Source: an uncultured Clostridia bacterium (lineage in GTDB: Bacteria > Bacillota > Clostridia > Oscillospirales > Ruminococcaceae). From it: a stretch of 32,202 nt of DNA. The notes beneath the pieces are model-generated. The model worked only from the letters and a program-made list of their open reading frames with translations, did not search any database and was not told where the DNA came from. This document shows positions 16,835 through 26,715 of this stretch, piece after piece. The position numbers and the translations under genes are program-made. Where the stretch lies: assembly GCA_947627945.1 (NCBI GenBank), contig CANQYC010000008.1, positions 1 through 32,202 on the forward strand, in the 5' to 3' direction. Positions within the stretch are counted from its first letter, which is position 1. Each line of letters begins with the position of its first letter.

Positions 16835-17581
16835 ATGGCAAAAAAGACAAAGCACGGAAAAGTAGAAGCACGGCAGCCAAGGCCCCGGCTTCGGTTCCGT
16901 CCCGGTATCCCGATCCTGATCATTCTGGTCTGCTTTATCGGCTGCTTTTCAGCATACATGGCATCTGCCCTGAATCAGGAAGATTACTGGGAAAAGGAGA
17001 TCGCCGCAGAATTTGCACAGGATAATGCACAAAACGCCGCCACAGAACATAATTCCGGCAGCAGCGTCGTCAATCCCGTGCCCTCCTCGGAACGTGCCGA
17101 TGAGAGCCGTTTTGCCGAATGTGCCTTTTTAGGGGACATCAGCGGGCTGAGTGCGAATTACACGACCACCCCCGGCATGGTGTTCACCGATGACCTTACC
17201 AGCATGTCCGAGTCCCGCATGCACAGCATTGCCCGAAGCCTCGAGTCCGCCTCCCCGAAGGCGATCTATATCTGGTATCCGTGTCCCTCGGACTCCAAGA
17301 GTGCCATCGCATCCCTGTCGCAGCTCGTGGACGTGCTTTCCGGACAGGCACCCATCTACTGCCTGACTGCGATCCCGTCCGAAGATGCCGCACAGAACCA
17401 GAGCATCGACACATGGAACGCTGCCCTTTTCTCTCTGGCAGATGAAAAAGGGCTGTACTATGTCGACATCAACACGAGCCTGAAATCCAATGACGGCACG
17501 TTGCAGGCAGATTATGCCAAGGATGATGCCCAGCTCTACAAGGCCATCGGCGACCTGATCCTCACGCATGTGGTATCCTGA
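16835..17581 (+). CDS. Membrane-anchored, possibly degenerate SGNH/GDSL-like protein
   Basis: Single N-terminal TM (IPILIILVCFIGCFSAYMA); CAFLGDISGLS and DYAKDDAQLYKAIGDLIL loosely match SGNH blocks. SD AAAGGAGG before ATG 16835. Confidence 0.55.
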   Translation: MAKKTKHGKVEARQPRPRLRFRPGIPILIILVCFIGCFSAYMASALNQEDYWEKEIAAEFAQDNAQNAATEHNSGSSVVNPVPSSERADESRFAECAFLGDISGLSANYTTTPGMVFTDDLTSMSESRMHSIARSLESASPKAIYIWYPCPSDSKSAIASLSQLVDVLSGQAPIYCLTAIPSEDAAQNQSIDTWNAALFSLADEKGLYYVDINTSLKSNDGTLQADYAKDDAQLYKAIGDLILTHVVS

Positions 17582-17620
17582 GCGAAACGCAGCATCCGGG
17601 ATCCGGGGAAAGGAGACCGC

Positions 17621-18292
17621 ATGAAACATACCCTCTATGGCATCAGCACCGGACCCGGAGATCCTGAGCTTCTGACGCTGCGGGCTGTCCGGACACTCGA
17701 AGCATGCCATACCATTGCCGCCCCCGACAGCAGCACAGCCTTTGACATTGCAGAAAAAGCCGTCAGCTTAGACGGCAAAGTGCGTCTCCCCCTGCATTTT
17801 CCCATGACGGCAGAGGAGGAGACCGTCCGCACGGCACATGCGCAGATCGCCGATCTTTTGTGCCATGCGCTTGAAGAGGCGGACACCGCCCTGCTGTGTC
17901 TGGGCGATCTTTCCCTGTATGCCTCCTTTCCGCCGGTAGCCGCTTTAGTCGCAGAGAGTGGCTATCCTGTGCAGCGCATTCCGGGCGTCCCCAGTTTCTG
18001 TGCCGCCGCCGCACTTGCGGGCGTACCGCTTGCAAGCGGGAACCAGCCCCTCCAGATCCTGACATGGGACAGCCCCGATCTCGCATCCCGTCTCACACTG
18101 CCGGGCGGCAAGCTCCTGCTGAAATGCGGCAGCCGGATCCATGCACTGCGGGAGCTGCTCCGGGATCTGCATCTCCTTGACCGTGCCTACGCCGTTCTCA
18201 ACTGCGGGATGCCCGGAGAACAGCTCTGTCCGCAGCTCAGAGATCTGCCCGAAAGCTGCGGCTATTTCACCATCGTGTACATTGCCCCATGA
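17621..18292 (+). CDS. cbiL: Precorrin-2/cobalt-precorrin-2 C20-methyltransferase
   Basis: LYGISTGPGDPELLTLRAVRTLE, GDLSLYASF, IPGVPSFCAAAALAGVPLA. Confidence 0.9.
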   Translation: MKHTLYGISTGPGDPELLTLRAVRTLEACHTIAAPDSSTAFDIAEKAVSLDGKVRLPLHFPMTAEEETVRTAHAQIADLLCHALEEADTALLCLGDLSLYASFPPVAALVAESGYPVQRIPGVPSFCAAAALAGVPLASGNQPLQILTWDSPDLASRLTLPGGKLLLKCGSRIHALRELLRDLHLLDRAYAVLNCGMPGEQLCPQLRDLPESCGYFTIVYIAP

Positions 18293-19425
18293 CAGTACGA
18301 TATGTTGAAAAGGGGAGCCGGAGACTGCGCTGCGGCTATACGACCGGCAGCTGTGCCGCCGCCGCCGCCAAGGCAGCCGCACTTCTGCTCCTGCAGGGGA
18401 CAGCACCGGATGAGATCACCATTCCGCTGCCGGATGACAGCCGTCTGACGCTCCCCGTGGTATCCGCCTGCATGGAATCCGGCACAGCCGTCTGCGGTGT
18501 CCGCAAGGACAGCGGAGACGACCCCGATGTGACAAACGGCATCACGGTGCTTGCCCGTGTGCAGAAGCTGCACGCCGGCACAGAGATCACCGGGGGAGAG
18601 GGCATCGGCAGGATCACCCGCCCCGGACTTGACCAGCCTGTCGGTGCATGGGCGATCAATTCCGTTCCCCGCCGCATGATCACGCTCGCACTTGCCGAAG
18701 CAGCGGCACAATGCAGCTATACCGGCGGATTCCGGGCGGAACTGTCCGTGCCCGGCGGCAGGGAACTGGCAGAAAAGACCTATAATCCCCACATGGGCAT
18801 CGTCGGCGGACTTTCCATCATCGGCACCACCGGCATTGTGGAGCCGATGAGTACGGCAGCACTGGTCGATACCATCCGTCTGGAGGCACGCATGCACTAC
18901 GCCGCAGGGCAGCGCATCCTGCTGCTGACACCGGGCAACTACGGACGTGAATTCCTCCGCAGAAAGCTCCCCGCAAAACAGGCGGTACAGTGCAGCAATT
19001 TTATCGGAGAAGCCCTTGACATCGGCATTGCAGCGGGCTTTTCCGGCATCCTCATCGCCGGACATGCCGGCAAGCTCGTCAAACTCGGCGCAGGCATCAT
19101 GAACACCCATTCCGCCGTGGCAGACGGCAGGATGGAGACCCTTGTGACCTGCGGACTGCTTGCCGGAGCCTCTCCGGCAGTGCTGCGGCAGCTCCCGGAC
19201 TGTGTGACCGTGGATGCGGCACTTGCCCTGCTGAAAGAGGACGGCTCCCTCACGGAGACCATGCAGATCCTGACGGCACGCATCGACAAGTATCTCCGGC
19301 GGCGTGTCAAAGATGCCGTCCGGGTCGGTGCCGTGCTGTTTTCGCTGCAATATCCCGATATCTGGCAGTCCCCGGAGGGCGCAGCTCTGCTGCGTGAGCT
19401 GATGCAGCAGGGGGGCGGTGCCTGA
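18289..19425 (+). CDS. cbiD: Cobalt-precorrin-5B C1-methyltransferase
   Basis: LRCGYTTGSCAAAAAKAAA, GGEGIGRITRPGL, IIGTTGIVEPMS. Confidence 0.95.
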   Translation: MTVRYVEKGSRRLRCGYTTGSCAAAAAKAAALLLLQGTAPDEITIPLPDDSRLTLPVVSACMESGTAVCGVRKDSGDDPDVTNGITVLARVQKLHAGTEITGGEGIGRITRPGLDQPVGAWAINSVPRRMITLALAEAAAQCSYTGGFRAELSVPGGRELAEKTYNPHMGIVGGLSIIGTTGIVEPMSTAALVDTIRLEARMHYAAGQRILLLTPGNYGREFLRRKLPAKQAVQCSNFIGEALDIGIAAGFSGILIAGHAGKLVKLGAGIMNTHSAVADGRMETLVTCGLLAGASPAVLRQLPDCVTVDAALALLKEDGSLTETMQILTARIDKYLRRRVKDAVRVGAVLFSLQYPDIWQSPEGAALLRELMQQGGGA

Positions 19426-19440
19426 GAAAAGGAGAACACT

Positions 19441-20190
19441 ATGGTACATTTTGTCGGTGCCGGATGCGGTGCCCCTGATCTGATCACCGTCCGTGGACAG
19501 CAGCTCCTGCGGAATGCCGATGTGGTCATTTATACCGGATCTTTGATAGATCCGGAGCTGCTGACGCAGACAAGACCCGGCTGTAAGCTCCATAACAGTG
19601 CCCATATGACACTTCCGGAGGTCATTACCGTGATACAGGCAGCGGCGGATGCGGAGATCGTCCGGCTGCACACAGGTGATCCCTGTCTGTACGGTGCCAT
19701 CCGGGAACAGATGGACGCCCTCGATCGGCTTGGGATCCCCTATGACATCTGTCCGGGCGTGAGTGCCTTCTGCGGTGCGGCGGCGGCACTGCGGGCAGAA
19801 TACACTCTCCCGGAGGTCTCCCAGACAGTCATTATCACCCGCATGGCGGGCAGGACGCCCGTCCCCGCAAAAGAGAGCATCCGCTCCTTGGCGGCACACG
19901 GTGCCACCATGGTGATCTTTCTCAGCACCGGCATGCTCCCGGCACTGTCCGCAGAGCTGACCGCCGGCGGCTATCCGCCGGATACCCCTGCGGCGATCGT
20001 GTACAAGGCGAGCTGGAAAGATGAAAAAGTCTGCCGCTGCACGGTCGGCACACTTGCGCAGACCGCAGAGGATGCCGGCATCACCCGCATGGCACTCATC
20101 ACGGTCGGCAATTTTCTCGGTGACGACTACGCCCTGTCGAAGCTCTATGATGCACGGTTTTCCACGGGCTTCCGGGAAGCATCCCTATGA
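19441..20190 (+). CDS. cbiF: Precorrin-4/cobalt-precorrin-4 C11-methyltransferase
   Basis: VHFVGAGCGAPDLITVRGQQLL, VVIYTGSLIDPELL, HTGDPCLYGAIREQ. Confidence 0.95.
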   Translation: MVHFVGAGCGAPDLITVRGQQLLRNADVVIYTGSLIDPELLTQTRPGCKLHNSAHMTLPEVITVIQAAADAEIVRLHTGDPCLYGAIREQMDALDRLGIPYDICPGVSAFCGAAAALRAEYTLPEVSQTVIITRMAGRTPVPAKESIRSLAAHGATMVIFLSTGMLPALSAELTAGGYPPDTPAAIVYKASWKDEKVCRCTVGTLAQTAEDAGITRMALITVGNFLGDDYALSKLYDARFSTGFREASL

Positions 20191-21224
20191 AGATCGCCGT
20201 CTTGTCCGTCACGGAACGGGGACGTCTGCTTTCCGCACGCATCGCCGCCTGCTGCGGGGAACATACCGTTCAGCGTTTCTGCCACACATCGCATACAGAT
20301 ACACAGGCACAGTCTTTTCAAAGCCTGTCCGACCAGACAGCCGCACTTTTTTCCGGGGTACAGGCACTTGTCTTTGTCTGTGCGGCAGGGATCGCCGTGC
20401 GGATGATCGCCCCCCATATCCGGAGCAAGGCGGCAGACCCGGCGGTGCTTGTCATGGATGATGGCGGAAAGTACATTATTCCGCTGCTCTCCGGACATCT
20501 CGGCGGTGCCAATGCCCTGGCAGAGCAGCTTGCCGCACGTCTTGGGGCATTGCCCGTGGTCACGACCGCATCGGATGGCAGCGGCGTCTTTTCGCCGGAC
20601 AGCTTTGCCGCTGCCAACCATCTGACAGTGACAGATCTTGCCATAGCGAAGCAACTCTCGGCAGCCCTGCTCGATGGCGCATCCGTCGGTCTGCAAACGG
20701 CGTACCCCTGCCGGCATGTGCCGCCCGCACTGACGGGGAAACACTGCCGCATGGGGATATACATCGGCACGGATCCTGCCGCACAGCCCTTTCCTGTCAC
20801 GCTGCGGCTCATCCCGAAAGATCTCGTCATCGGCATCGGCTGCAAACGGGACATCCCGCCCGCACAGCTTGAGGCAGTCATCCTGCGGACATTGCAGACG
20901 GCGGGACTGGATCTCTCCCGTCTGTATGCCGCAGCCAGCATCCATGCCAAGGCAGAGGAATCTGCCATTGTTTCATTCTGTGAAGCGTACCGCATCCCCC
21001 TGCGCACCTATTCCGCCGGGGAGCTGATGGCGGTACCGGGAAATTTTTCCGCATCGGCGTTTGTCATGGAGAAGATGAAAACGGATAATGTCTGCGAACG
21101 CAGTGCCGTACTGTGCAGCGGCGGGACACTGCTCCTGCCAAAGACCACAGCAAACGGTGCTGCCATCGCCGTGGCACAGCGTCCGGTCGAACTGGATTTT
21201 TCCAGAGAAAGGGAGCTGTCATGA
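20187..21224 (+). CDS. cbiG: Cobalt-precorrin-5A hydrolase
   Basis: FVCAAGIAVRMIAPHI, VLVMDDGGKYIIPLLSGHLGGANALA, VIGIGCKRDI. Confidence 0.95.
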   Translation: MKIAVLSVTERGRLLSARIAACCGEHTVQRFCHTSHTDTQAQSFQSLSDQTAALFSGVQALVFVCAAGIAVRMIAPHIRSKAADPAVLVMDDGGKYIIPLLSGHLGGANALAEQLAARLGALPVVTTASDGSGVFSPDSFAAANHLTVTDLAIAKQLSAALLDGASVGLQTAYPCRHVPPALTGKHCRMGIYIGTDPAAQPFPVTLRLIPKDLVIGIGCKRDIPPAQLEAVILRTLQTAGLDLSRLYAAASIHAKAEESAIVSFCEAYRIPLRTYSAGELMAVPGNFSASAFVMEKMKTDNVCERSAVLCSGGTLLLPKTTANGAAIAVAQRPVELDFSRERELS

Positions 21225-21946
21225 AACTATATGTGACCGGCATCGGTGCCGGCAGCCGGGAGGGACTGACCCTACAGGCGCAGGAAGCCATCTGCCGGAG
21301 CGATCTGGTGGTCGGCTATACCGTCTATACGGCACAGGTGCAGCAGTGGTTTCCCGACAAGCCCTGCCTTTCCACAGGGATGCGGCAGGAGACGGATCGT
21401 GTGCGCCTTGCTCTGGAGCATGCCCGAAGCGGAAAGACGGTCGCACTGGTGTGCAGCGGCGATGCGGCTGTCTATGGCATGGCAGGACTGGCACTGACGC
21501 TCGGTGCAGATCTCCCGGAGGTGGATATCGAGATCGTCCCCGGCGTGACTGCCGCACTCAGCGGGAGTGCCGTGCTGGGGGCACCGCTGACACATGATTT
21601 CGCCGTTATCAGTCTGTCCGACCTGCTCACCCCGATGGAGAAGATCGAACGGCGGCTGCACTGTGCGGCGGCGGGAGATCTCGTCATCGTGCTGTATAAC
21701 CCGTCCTCGAAGAACAGAGCCGGGCATCTTCGCCGGGCATGTGACATTCTTCTGGCACATCAGGCACCGGAGACCGTCTGCGGCATCGTGCGGAATATCG
21801 GACGTGACGGGCAGGAGAGCCGCCTGACCACGCTTGCTGCGCTCCGTGAGACAGAAACGGATATGTTTACCACCGTGTTCATCGGAAATTCCGAAACACG
21901 GGTGATCGGCGGGCGCATGGTAACGCCCCGGGGGTATCATGTCTGA
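21221..21946 (+). CDS. cbiH: Precorrin-3B/cobalt-factor III C17-methyltransferase
   Basis: MKLYVTGIGAGSREGLTLQAQEAI, VALVCSGDAAVYGMAGL, IEIVPGVTAALSGSAVLGAPLTHDFAVISLSDLLTP. Confidence 0.94.
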   Translation: MKLYVTGIGAGSREGLTLQAQEAICRSDLVVGYTVYTAQVQQWFPDKPCLSTGMRQETDRVRLALEHARSGKTVALVCSGDAAVYGMAGLALTLGADLPEVDIEIVPGVTAALSGSAVLGAPLTHDFAVISLSDLLTPMEKIERRLHCAAAGDLVIVLYNPSSKNRAGHLRRACDILLAHQAPETVCGIVRNIGRDGQESRLTTLAALRETETDMFTTVFIGNSETRVIGGRMVTPRGYHV

Positions 21947-22670
21947 TCTGCTGCTGTTCGGCGGCACGACAGAAGCCCGGGAACTGGCAGAACTCTGTGT
22001 GCAGCACGGTATCGGGATACAGGTATGCGTAACGACACCGCTCGGTGCCTCACTGCTGCCGGAAGTACAGGTACATGTCGGGGCAATGGATGCCGCCGCC
22101 ATGACAGCTCTGCTGCGGACAGCGCAGTTCCGTGCCGTGGTGGATGCGACCCATCCCTATGCGCAGGAGGCGACCCGGAATATCCGCAGTGCCTGCAGGC
22201 AGACCGGGACGCCCTATCTGCGTCTGCTGCGGGAAAGTTCGGACATCGTGGGCGAAACTGTCCCCGATATGCCCGCACTGCTCGACAGGCTCAATGCCTG
22301 TCCGGATGTGGTGCTGTGTACCCTCGGGCGCAAAGCACTGCCCCTGCTGACACAGGTACATGACTATCCCGAGCGGCTCTGGGTGCGTCTGCTCCCGGCG
22401 GAGGATGCCGCCGCCTTTTGCCGTTCGCTTGGGTTTTTGCACTACATCACAGAAGCCCCGCCGTTTTCTGTTGCAGATACGCTCCGTCACATCCATTTGA
22501 GCGGGGCGAAACTGCTCGTGACCAAGGAGAGCGGCGCACCGGGCGGCTACCCGGAAAAGGCAGAGGCAGCCAGACGCAGCGGGATACGGATGCTCACACT
22601 GCTGCGCCCGCCGGAAGAGGGACTGACCTGCGGCGCACTGATGCAGCGGCTTGAGGAGGGAACGCTATGA
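21939..22670 (+). CDS. cbiJ: Precorrin-6A/cobalt-precorrin-6A reductase
   Basis: LLLFGGTTEARELAELC, VVDATHPYAQEATRNI, LLVTKESGAPGGYPEK. Confidence 0.93.
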   Translation: MSDLLLFGGTTEARELAELCVQHGIGIQVCVTTPLGASLLPEVQVHVGAMDAAAMTALLRTAQFRAVVDATHPYAQEATRNIRSACRQTGTPYLRLLRESSDIVGETVPDMPALLDRLNACPDVVLCTLGRKALPLLTQVHDYPERLWVRLLPAEDAAAFCRSLGFLHYITEAPPFSVADTLRHIHLSGAKLLVTKESGAPGGYPEKAEAARRSGIRMLTLLRPPEEGLTCGALMQRLEEGTL

Positions 22671-23848
22671 AGATCACACTTGTCGGCACCGGCATGGACG
22701 GTATCGGCACACTCACACACGAGGCTGCCGATGCCATCGCACAGGCGGAGCTGCTTGCCGGTGCGGAGAGGATGCTGCGCCCGTACCGTGACAGCGGCAA
22801 GGCATTGCTCTGTTCCTATGACTGTGAGGAGATCGCTGCCCGTCTGCGCAATGGCACGGAACATACGGCAGCAGTGCTGCTGTCGGGTGACTGCGGCTTC
22901 TTCAGCATGGCAAAGAAACTGCGCCGCTATCTTGCCGGCATGGAGATACGCAGCATACCGGGCATCTCCGCACCGGTCGCCCTCTGCGCCGCTCTGGAGC
23001 TTTCCTGGGAACAGATGCGTTTTGTCAGCCTGCATGGAGCAGAAAGCAGCATTGCCGTGCATGTGCGGCAGAACCGGTACTGCTGTTTCCTGCTCGGCGG
23101 CAGGGTCACGGCAGCGGCACTCTGTCAGCGGCTCTGCGACTATGGACTTGGCAGCGTCACTGTCCATATCGGTGATGATCTGGGAGGCGATGCAGAGCGC
23201 ATCACCTCCGGGACAGCGGACACGCTGACATCACACCCGGCAGAAACGCTCTGCACCGTCATCACCGAGCATCCCGGCTTCTGTGAGGATCTGCATGTGC
23301 CGGATGATGTGTTCCGGCGCAGCAGTATTCCCATGACAAAGGCAGAAGTGCGCTGTATTGCGGCGGCTGCCCTTGCAATCCGCAGCACAGACATCTGCTG
23401 GGACATCGGCTGCGGGACGGGGGCAGTGTCCGCCGAACTGGCACTGCACTGCCCGGCGGGCAGCGTGTACGCCGTGGACAGGGATCCGGAGGCGGTACGC
23501 CTGACACAGGAAAATGCAAAGCTCCTTGGATGTGACAATATCATTGTGCAGGAGGGACTGTTCCCGGCATCGCCCGTACTTCCTGCACCGGATAAGGTCT
23601 TTATCGGCGGCAGTGCCGGGAAACTGCCGGAGATCTTCGCCGTGATCCATGAACTGCGTCCTGCTGCACGCATCGCTGTGACGGCGGTGTCCCTCGAAAC
23701 GCTCTTTGCGGCGCAGACAGCATTTGCCGCCTATGACATTCCCTGCACCGTCACACAGCTTGCCGTCACACGCACATGCCGCTGCGGTTCCCATACGATG
23801 TTCCATGCGCAGAATCCCATTTTTCTCTTGGTCGGTGGCGGCACATGA
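22667..23848 (+). CDS. cbiET: Bifunctional precorrin-6Y/7 methyltransferase-decarboxylase (CbiE-CbiT fusion)
   Basis: N-terminal ITLVGTGMDGIGTLTHEAADAI and LLSGDCGFFSMAKKL (CbiE); C-terminal CWDIGCGTGAVSAELAL, KVFIGGSAGKLPEI (CbiT). Confidence 0.93.
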   Translation: MKITLVGTGMDGIGTLTHEAADAIAQAELLAGAERMLRPYRDSGKALLCSYDCEEIAARLRNGTEHTAAVLLSGDCGFFSMAKKLRRYLAGMEIRSIPGISAPVALCAALELSWEQMRFVSLHGAESSIAVHVRQNRYCCFLLGGRVTAAALCQRLCDYGLGSVTVHIGDDLGGDAERITSGTADTLTSHPAETLCTVITEHPGFCEDLHVPDDVFRRSSIPMTKAEVRCIAAAALAIRSTDICWDIGCGTGAVSAELALHCPAGSVYAVDRDPEAVRLTQENAKLLGCDNIIVQEGLFPASPVLPAPDKVFIGGSAGKLPEIFAVIHELRPAARIAVTAVSLETLFAAQTAFAAYDIPCTVTQLAVTRTCRCGSHTMFHAQNPIFLLVGGGT

Positions 23849-25185
23849 GAAGGCTCCTGATCGCCGGAACGAACAGCGGCTGCGGAAAGACGACCGTTAC
23901 CTGTGCCATTCTGGCAGCATTGCACCGGCGTGGCGTGCGGATCGGTGCGTTCAAGTGCGGACCGGATTACCTTGACCCGATGCTGCATGCCGCCATTCTC
24001 GGCAGACCCGCCCATAATCTTGACTGCTTCTTCTCTGCACCGGATACCCTGCGCTACCTGCTGCATACCTACGGGGAGGAGCTTGCCGTCATCGAGGGCG
24101 TGATGGGATTCTATGACAGCAATGCCAGCCCGCACATCCTCTCGGAACTCACAGAGACCCCGTCCGCACTCGTGATCGACTGTAAGGGGATGTCCGATTC
24201 CATCGGTGCGGTCATGCAGGGATTCCTGCACTACCGAAAGAACCGCATTGCGGGCGTGGTGTTCAACCGTCTCCCGGTGCGGCTCATCCCACAGGCAAAG
24301 GCACTCTGCCGCCAGATGCAGACCGCATATCTTGGCTGTCTGCCGCCGGATGCGCCCACACTGGAGAGCCGCCATCTCGGACTGATCACCGGATCGCCTG
24401 ATCTGCGGGACAAACTCCGGAAACTCGGCGCACTGGCAGAACAGTACCTCTGTCTTGACAAGCTGTCTGCACTGCCATGCGGTGAGATCCCAGCTTTCCG
24501 GACGCCTGATGTGCCGCATTGCATCGGTTCGCCCCGCATTGCCGTGGCAAGGGATGCGGCATTCTGCTTTCTGTATGCGGAAAATCTCGAACTGCTCAGA
24601 CAGCTCGGCTGTGAACTGGTGTATTTTTCGCCGCTCGAGGATGCAGAGCTTCCGGCAGCGGAGGGACTCTGGCTGCCGGGCGGCTATCCGGAGCTGTATG
24701 CCCGGACGCTGTCGGAGAACCGCTCCATGCGGGCATCCATTCTCTCGGCACTGCAGCATGGGATGCCATGTCTGGCGGAATGCGGGGGATTCCTCTACCT
24801 GCACCGCACACTGGATACGCCGGATGGCGAGACGTTCCCGATGGTGGGCTTCTTCCCGGCGGACGGCATCCGTGGTACAGGTCTGAAGCGGTTCGGTTAT
24901 GTCACGCTGACGGCTTCTCGGGACAATCTGCTGTGTCCGGCGGGCGGTCAGCTCCGGTCGCATGAATTTCACTACTGGGACAGCACCTCACCCGGCAGTA
25001 GCTTTACCGCACGGAAAGAGGATGGCAGGACGTGGCAGTGCGTCCATGCGGGTGCAGCACTTTATGCAGGCTTTCCGCATCTTTATTTCTACACGGATAT
25101 CCGCATGGCGGCACGCTTTGCGGATGCCTGTGCCGCCTATGGAGGACAGCATGGAACGGATCCGTCAGATCCAGCCGCCGGATGA
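23845..25185 (+). CDS. cbiA: Cobyrinate a,c-diamide synthase
   Basis: MRRLLIAGTNSGCGKTTVTCAIL, FKCGPDYLDPMLH, LPGGYPELYA, LAECGGFLYL. Confidence 0.94.
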   Translation: MRRLLIAGTNSGCGKTTVTCAILAALHRRGVRIGAFKCGPDYLDPMLHAAILGRPAHNLDCFFSAPDTLRYLLHTYGEELAVIEGVMGFYDSNASPHILSELTETPSALVIDCKGMSDSIGAVMQGFLHYRKNRIAGVVFNRLPVRLIPQAKALCRQMQTAYLGCLPPDAPTLESRHLGLITGSPDLRDKLRKLGALAEQYLCLDKLSALPCGEIPAFRTPDVPHCIGSPRIAVARDAAFCFLYAENLELLRQLGCELVYFSPLEDAELPAAEGLWLPGGYPELYARTLSENRSMRASILSALQHGMPCLAECGGFLYLHRTLDTPDGETFPMVGFFPADGIRGTGLKRFGYVTLTASRDNLLCPAGGQLRSHEFHYWDSTSPGSSFTARKEDGRTWQCVHAGAALYAGFPHLYFYTDIRMAARFADACAAYGGQHGTDPSDPAAG

Positions 25186-26197
25186 ACGAGCCGCAGCGGC
25201 TGCAAAAGCACAGTGGGACAGCATTGCCAAACCCCTCGGCAGCTTCGGTCTGCTCGAGGAGGCAGTGCAGACCCTTGCCGCCGTGCAGGGTACCCCGCAT
25301 CCGGACATTTCCCGGCGCACGGCCGTGGTGCTTTGTGCCGATCACGGGGTCGTCTGCGAGGGCGTGAGCCAGACGGAGAGCCGGGTGACCGCATTGTGCG
25401 CCGGGGAGATCGCCACCGGACGCTCCAATGTCAATATGCTTGCAGATGCCTATAATACGCAGGTACTCTGTGTCGATATGGGTATGCTGTCCCCAGTGCC
25501 GCATCCGGCAGTGCTTGACCGCCGCATTGCGCCCGGCACCCGGGATCTTGCCCGCACCGAAGCGATGACAGAAGCGCAGACCTGCCGGGCAGTCTGCACC
25601 GGCATGGACATTGTGCGTGACCTGAAAGCACAGGGCGTGCAGCTCATCCTGACGGGAGAAATGGGCATCGGCAATACCACCGCCGCCGCCGCAATGGCTG
25701 CCGCTTTGCTCGGTCTGCCGCCGCAGGCAGTGACCGGCAGGGGAGCCGGGCTGTCAGATGCGGGACTGGCACGCAAGCAGCGGGCAGTTGCAGCGGCACT
25801 TGCCCTCCATCATCCCACGAAAGACGATCCCATGCGTCTGCTCCAGACTGTCGGCGGACTGGAGATCGCAGGCATGACGGGATTGTTCTTAGGCGGTGCC
25901 TTCTACCGGATCCCCGTGGTGATCGACGGCGTGATCTCGGCGGCAGCGGCAGCGGTCGCCTGCCTGCTTCAGCCATTGTGCCGGGGCTATCTGCTCGCCA
26001 GCCATACCTCCGGGGAACCTGCCGGGGAGGGACTGCTTGCCTTCATGGGACTGCGTGCGCCGCTGTCTGCGGGACTGCGGCTCGGAGAGGGCACCGGTGC
26101 CATGCTTTTGGTGCCGCTGCTCGATGGTGCATTGGCATTGTACCGGGGGGCGCACCGTTTTTCAGATCTGCCGATGGAGAGGTATCAGGCGTTATGA
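25151..26197 (+). CDS. cobT: Nicotinate-nucleotide--dimethylbenzimidazole phosphoribosyltransferase
   Basis: KPLGSFGLLEEAVQTLA, CADHGVVCEGVSQ, LTGEMGIGNTTAAAA, RLGEGTGAML. Start chosen from GGAGG-acagc-ATG. Confidence 0.94.
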   Translation: MERIRQIQPPDERAAAAAKAQWDSIAKPLGSFGLLEEAVQTLAAVQGTPHPDISRRTAVVLCADHGVVCEGVSQTESRVTALCAGEIATGRSNVNMLADAYNTQVLCVDMGMLSPVPHPAVLDRRIAPGTRDLARTEAMTEAQTCRAVCTGMDIVRDLKAQGVQLILTGEMGIGNTTAAAAMAAALLGLPPQAVTGRGAGLSDAGLARKQRAVAAALALHHPTKDDPMRLLQTVGGLEIAGMTGLFLGGAFYRIPVVIDGVISAAAAAVACLLQPLCRGYLLASHTSGEPAGEGLLAFMGLRAPLSAGLRLGEGTGAMLLVPLLDGALALYRGAHRFSDLPMERYQAL

Positions 26198-26715
26198 CCT
26201 ATCTGATCACGGGCGGGACAAAATGCGGAAGATCCCGCCTTGCCGAAACGCTTTTGCAGCAGCATGACGGCTGCAACTACTACATTGCGACGATGCAGCC
26301 CTATGGCACATCGGCACAGGAAGCCATTGCCCGGCACCGTGAACAGCGTGCAGGAAAGGGCTTTGTGACGCTCGAACGATATACCCGTCTGGACACTGTG
26401 CAGGTGACGGCAGGGTGCGGTGTGCTGGTGGAATGTCTTGGCAATCTGTGTGCCAATGAGCTGTTTGGCACAGAGGATCCGGATCATGCAGCAGAGCGTA
26501 TCCTTGCGGGCATCCGGCAGCTCCGGCAGCAGGCGGAACTGCTGATCTTGGTGACAAGTCAGGTCGGTGCGGATGGCATCGCCTATCCGCCGGAGACCAT
26601 GCGGTATCTGTCTTTGCTCGGCGAGATCAACTGCCGTGCGGCAGCGATGGCGGATACGGTCGTGGAGTGTATCTACGGGATACCGGTCGCCCTCAAGGGG
26701 GTGCTGCCATGCTGA
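26194..26715 (+). CDS. cobU: CobU-family adenosylcobinamide kinase/guanylyltransferase with non-canonical P-loop
   Basis: MTYLITGGTKCGRSRLAETLL, IARHREQRA, LVECLGNLCANELF, C-terminal LLGEINCRAAAMADTVVECIYGIPVALKG. Confidence 0.85.
   Translation: MTYLITGGTKCGRSRLAETLLQQHDGCNYYIATMQPYGTSAQEAIARHREQRAGKGFVTLERYTRLDTVQVTAGCGVLVECLGNLCANELFGTEDPDHAAERILAGIRQLRQQAELLILVTSQVGADGIAYPPETMRYLSLLGEINCRAAAMADTVVECIYGIPVALKGVLPC

Noticed and set aside
18262-19899. 545-aa minus-strand ORF antisense to cbiD/cbiF
   Set aside because: Antisense shadow of two well-conserved cob genes; low-complexity Cys/His/Gly composition.
23731-24972. 413-aa minus-strand ORF antisense to cbiA
   Set aside because: Shadow of cbiA, no start context or motif support.
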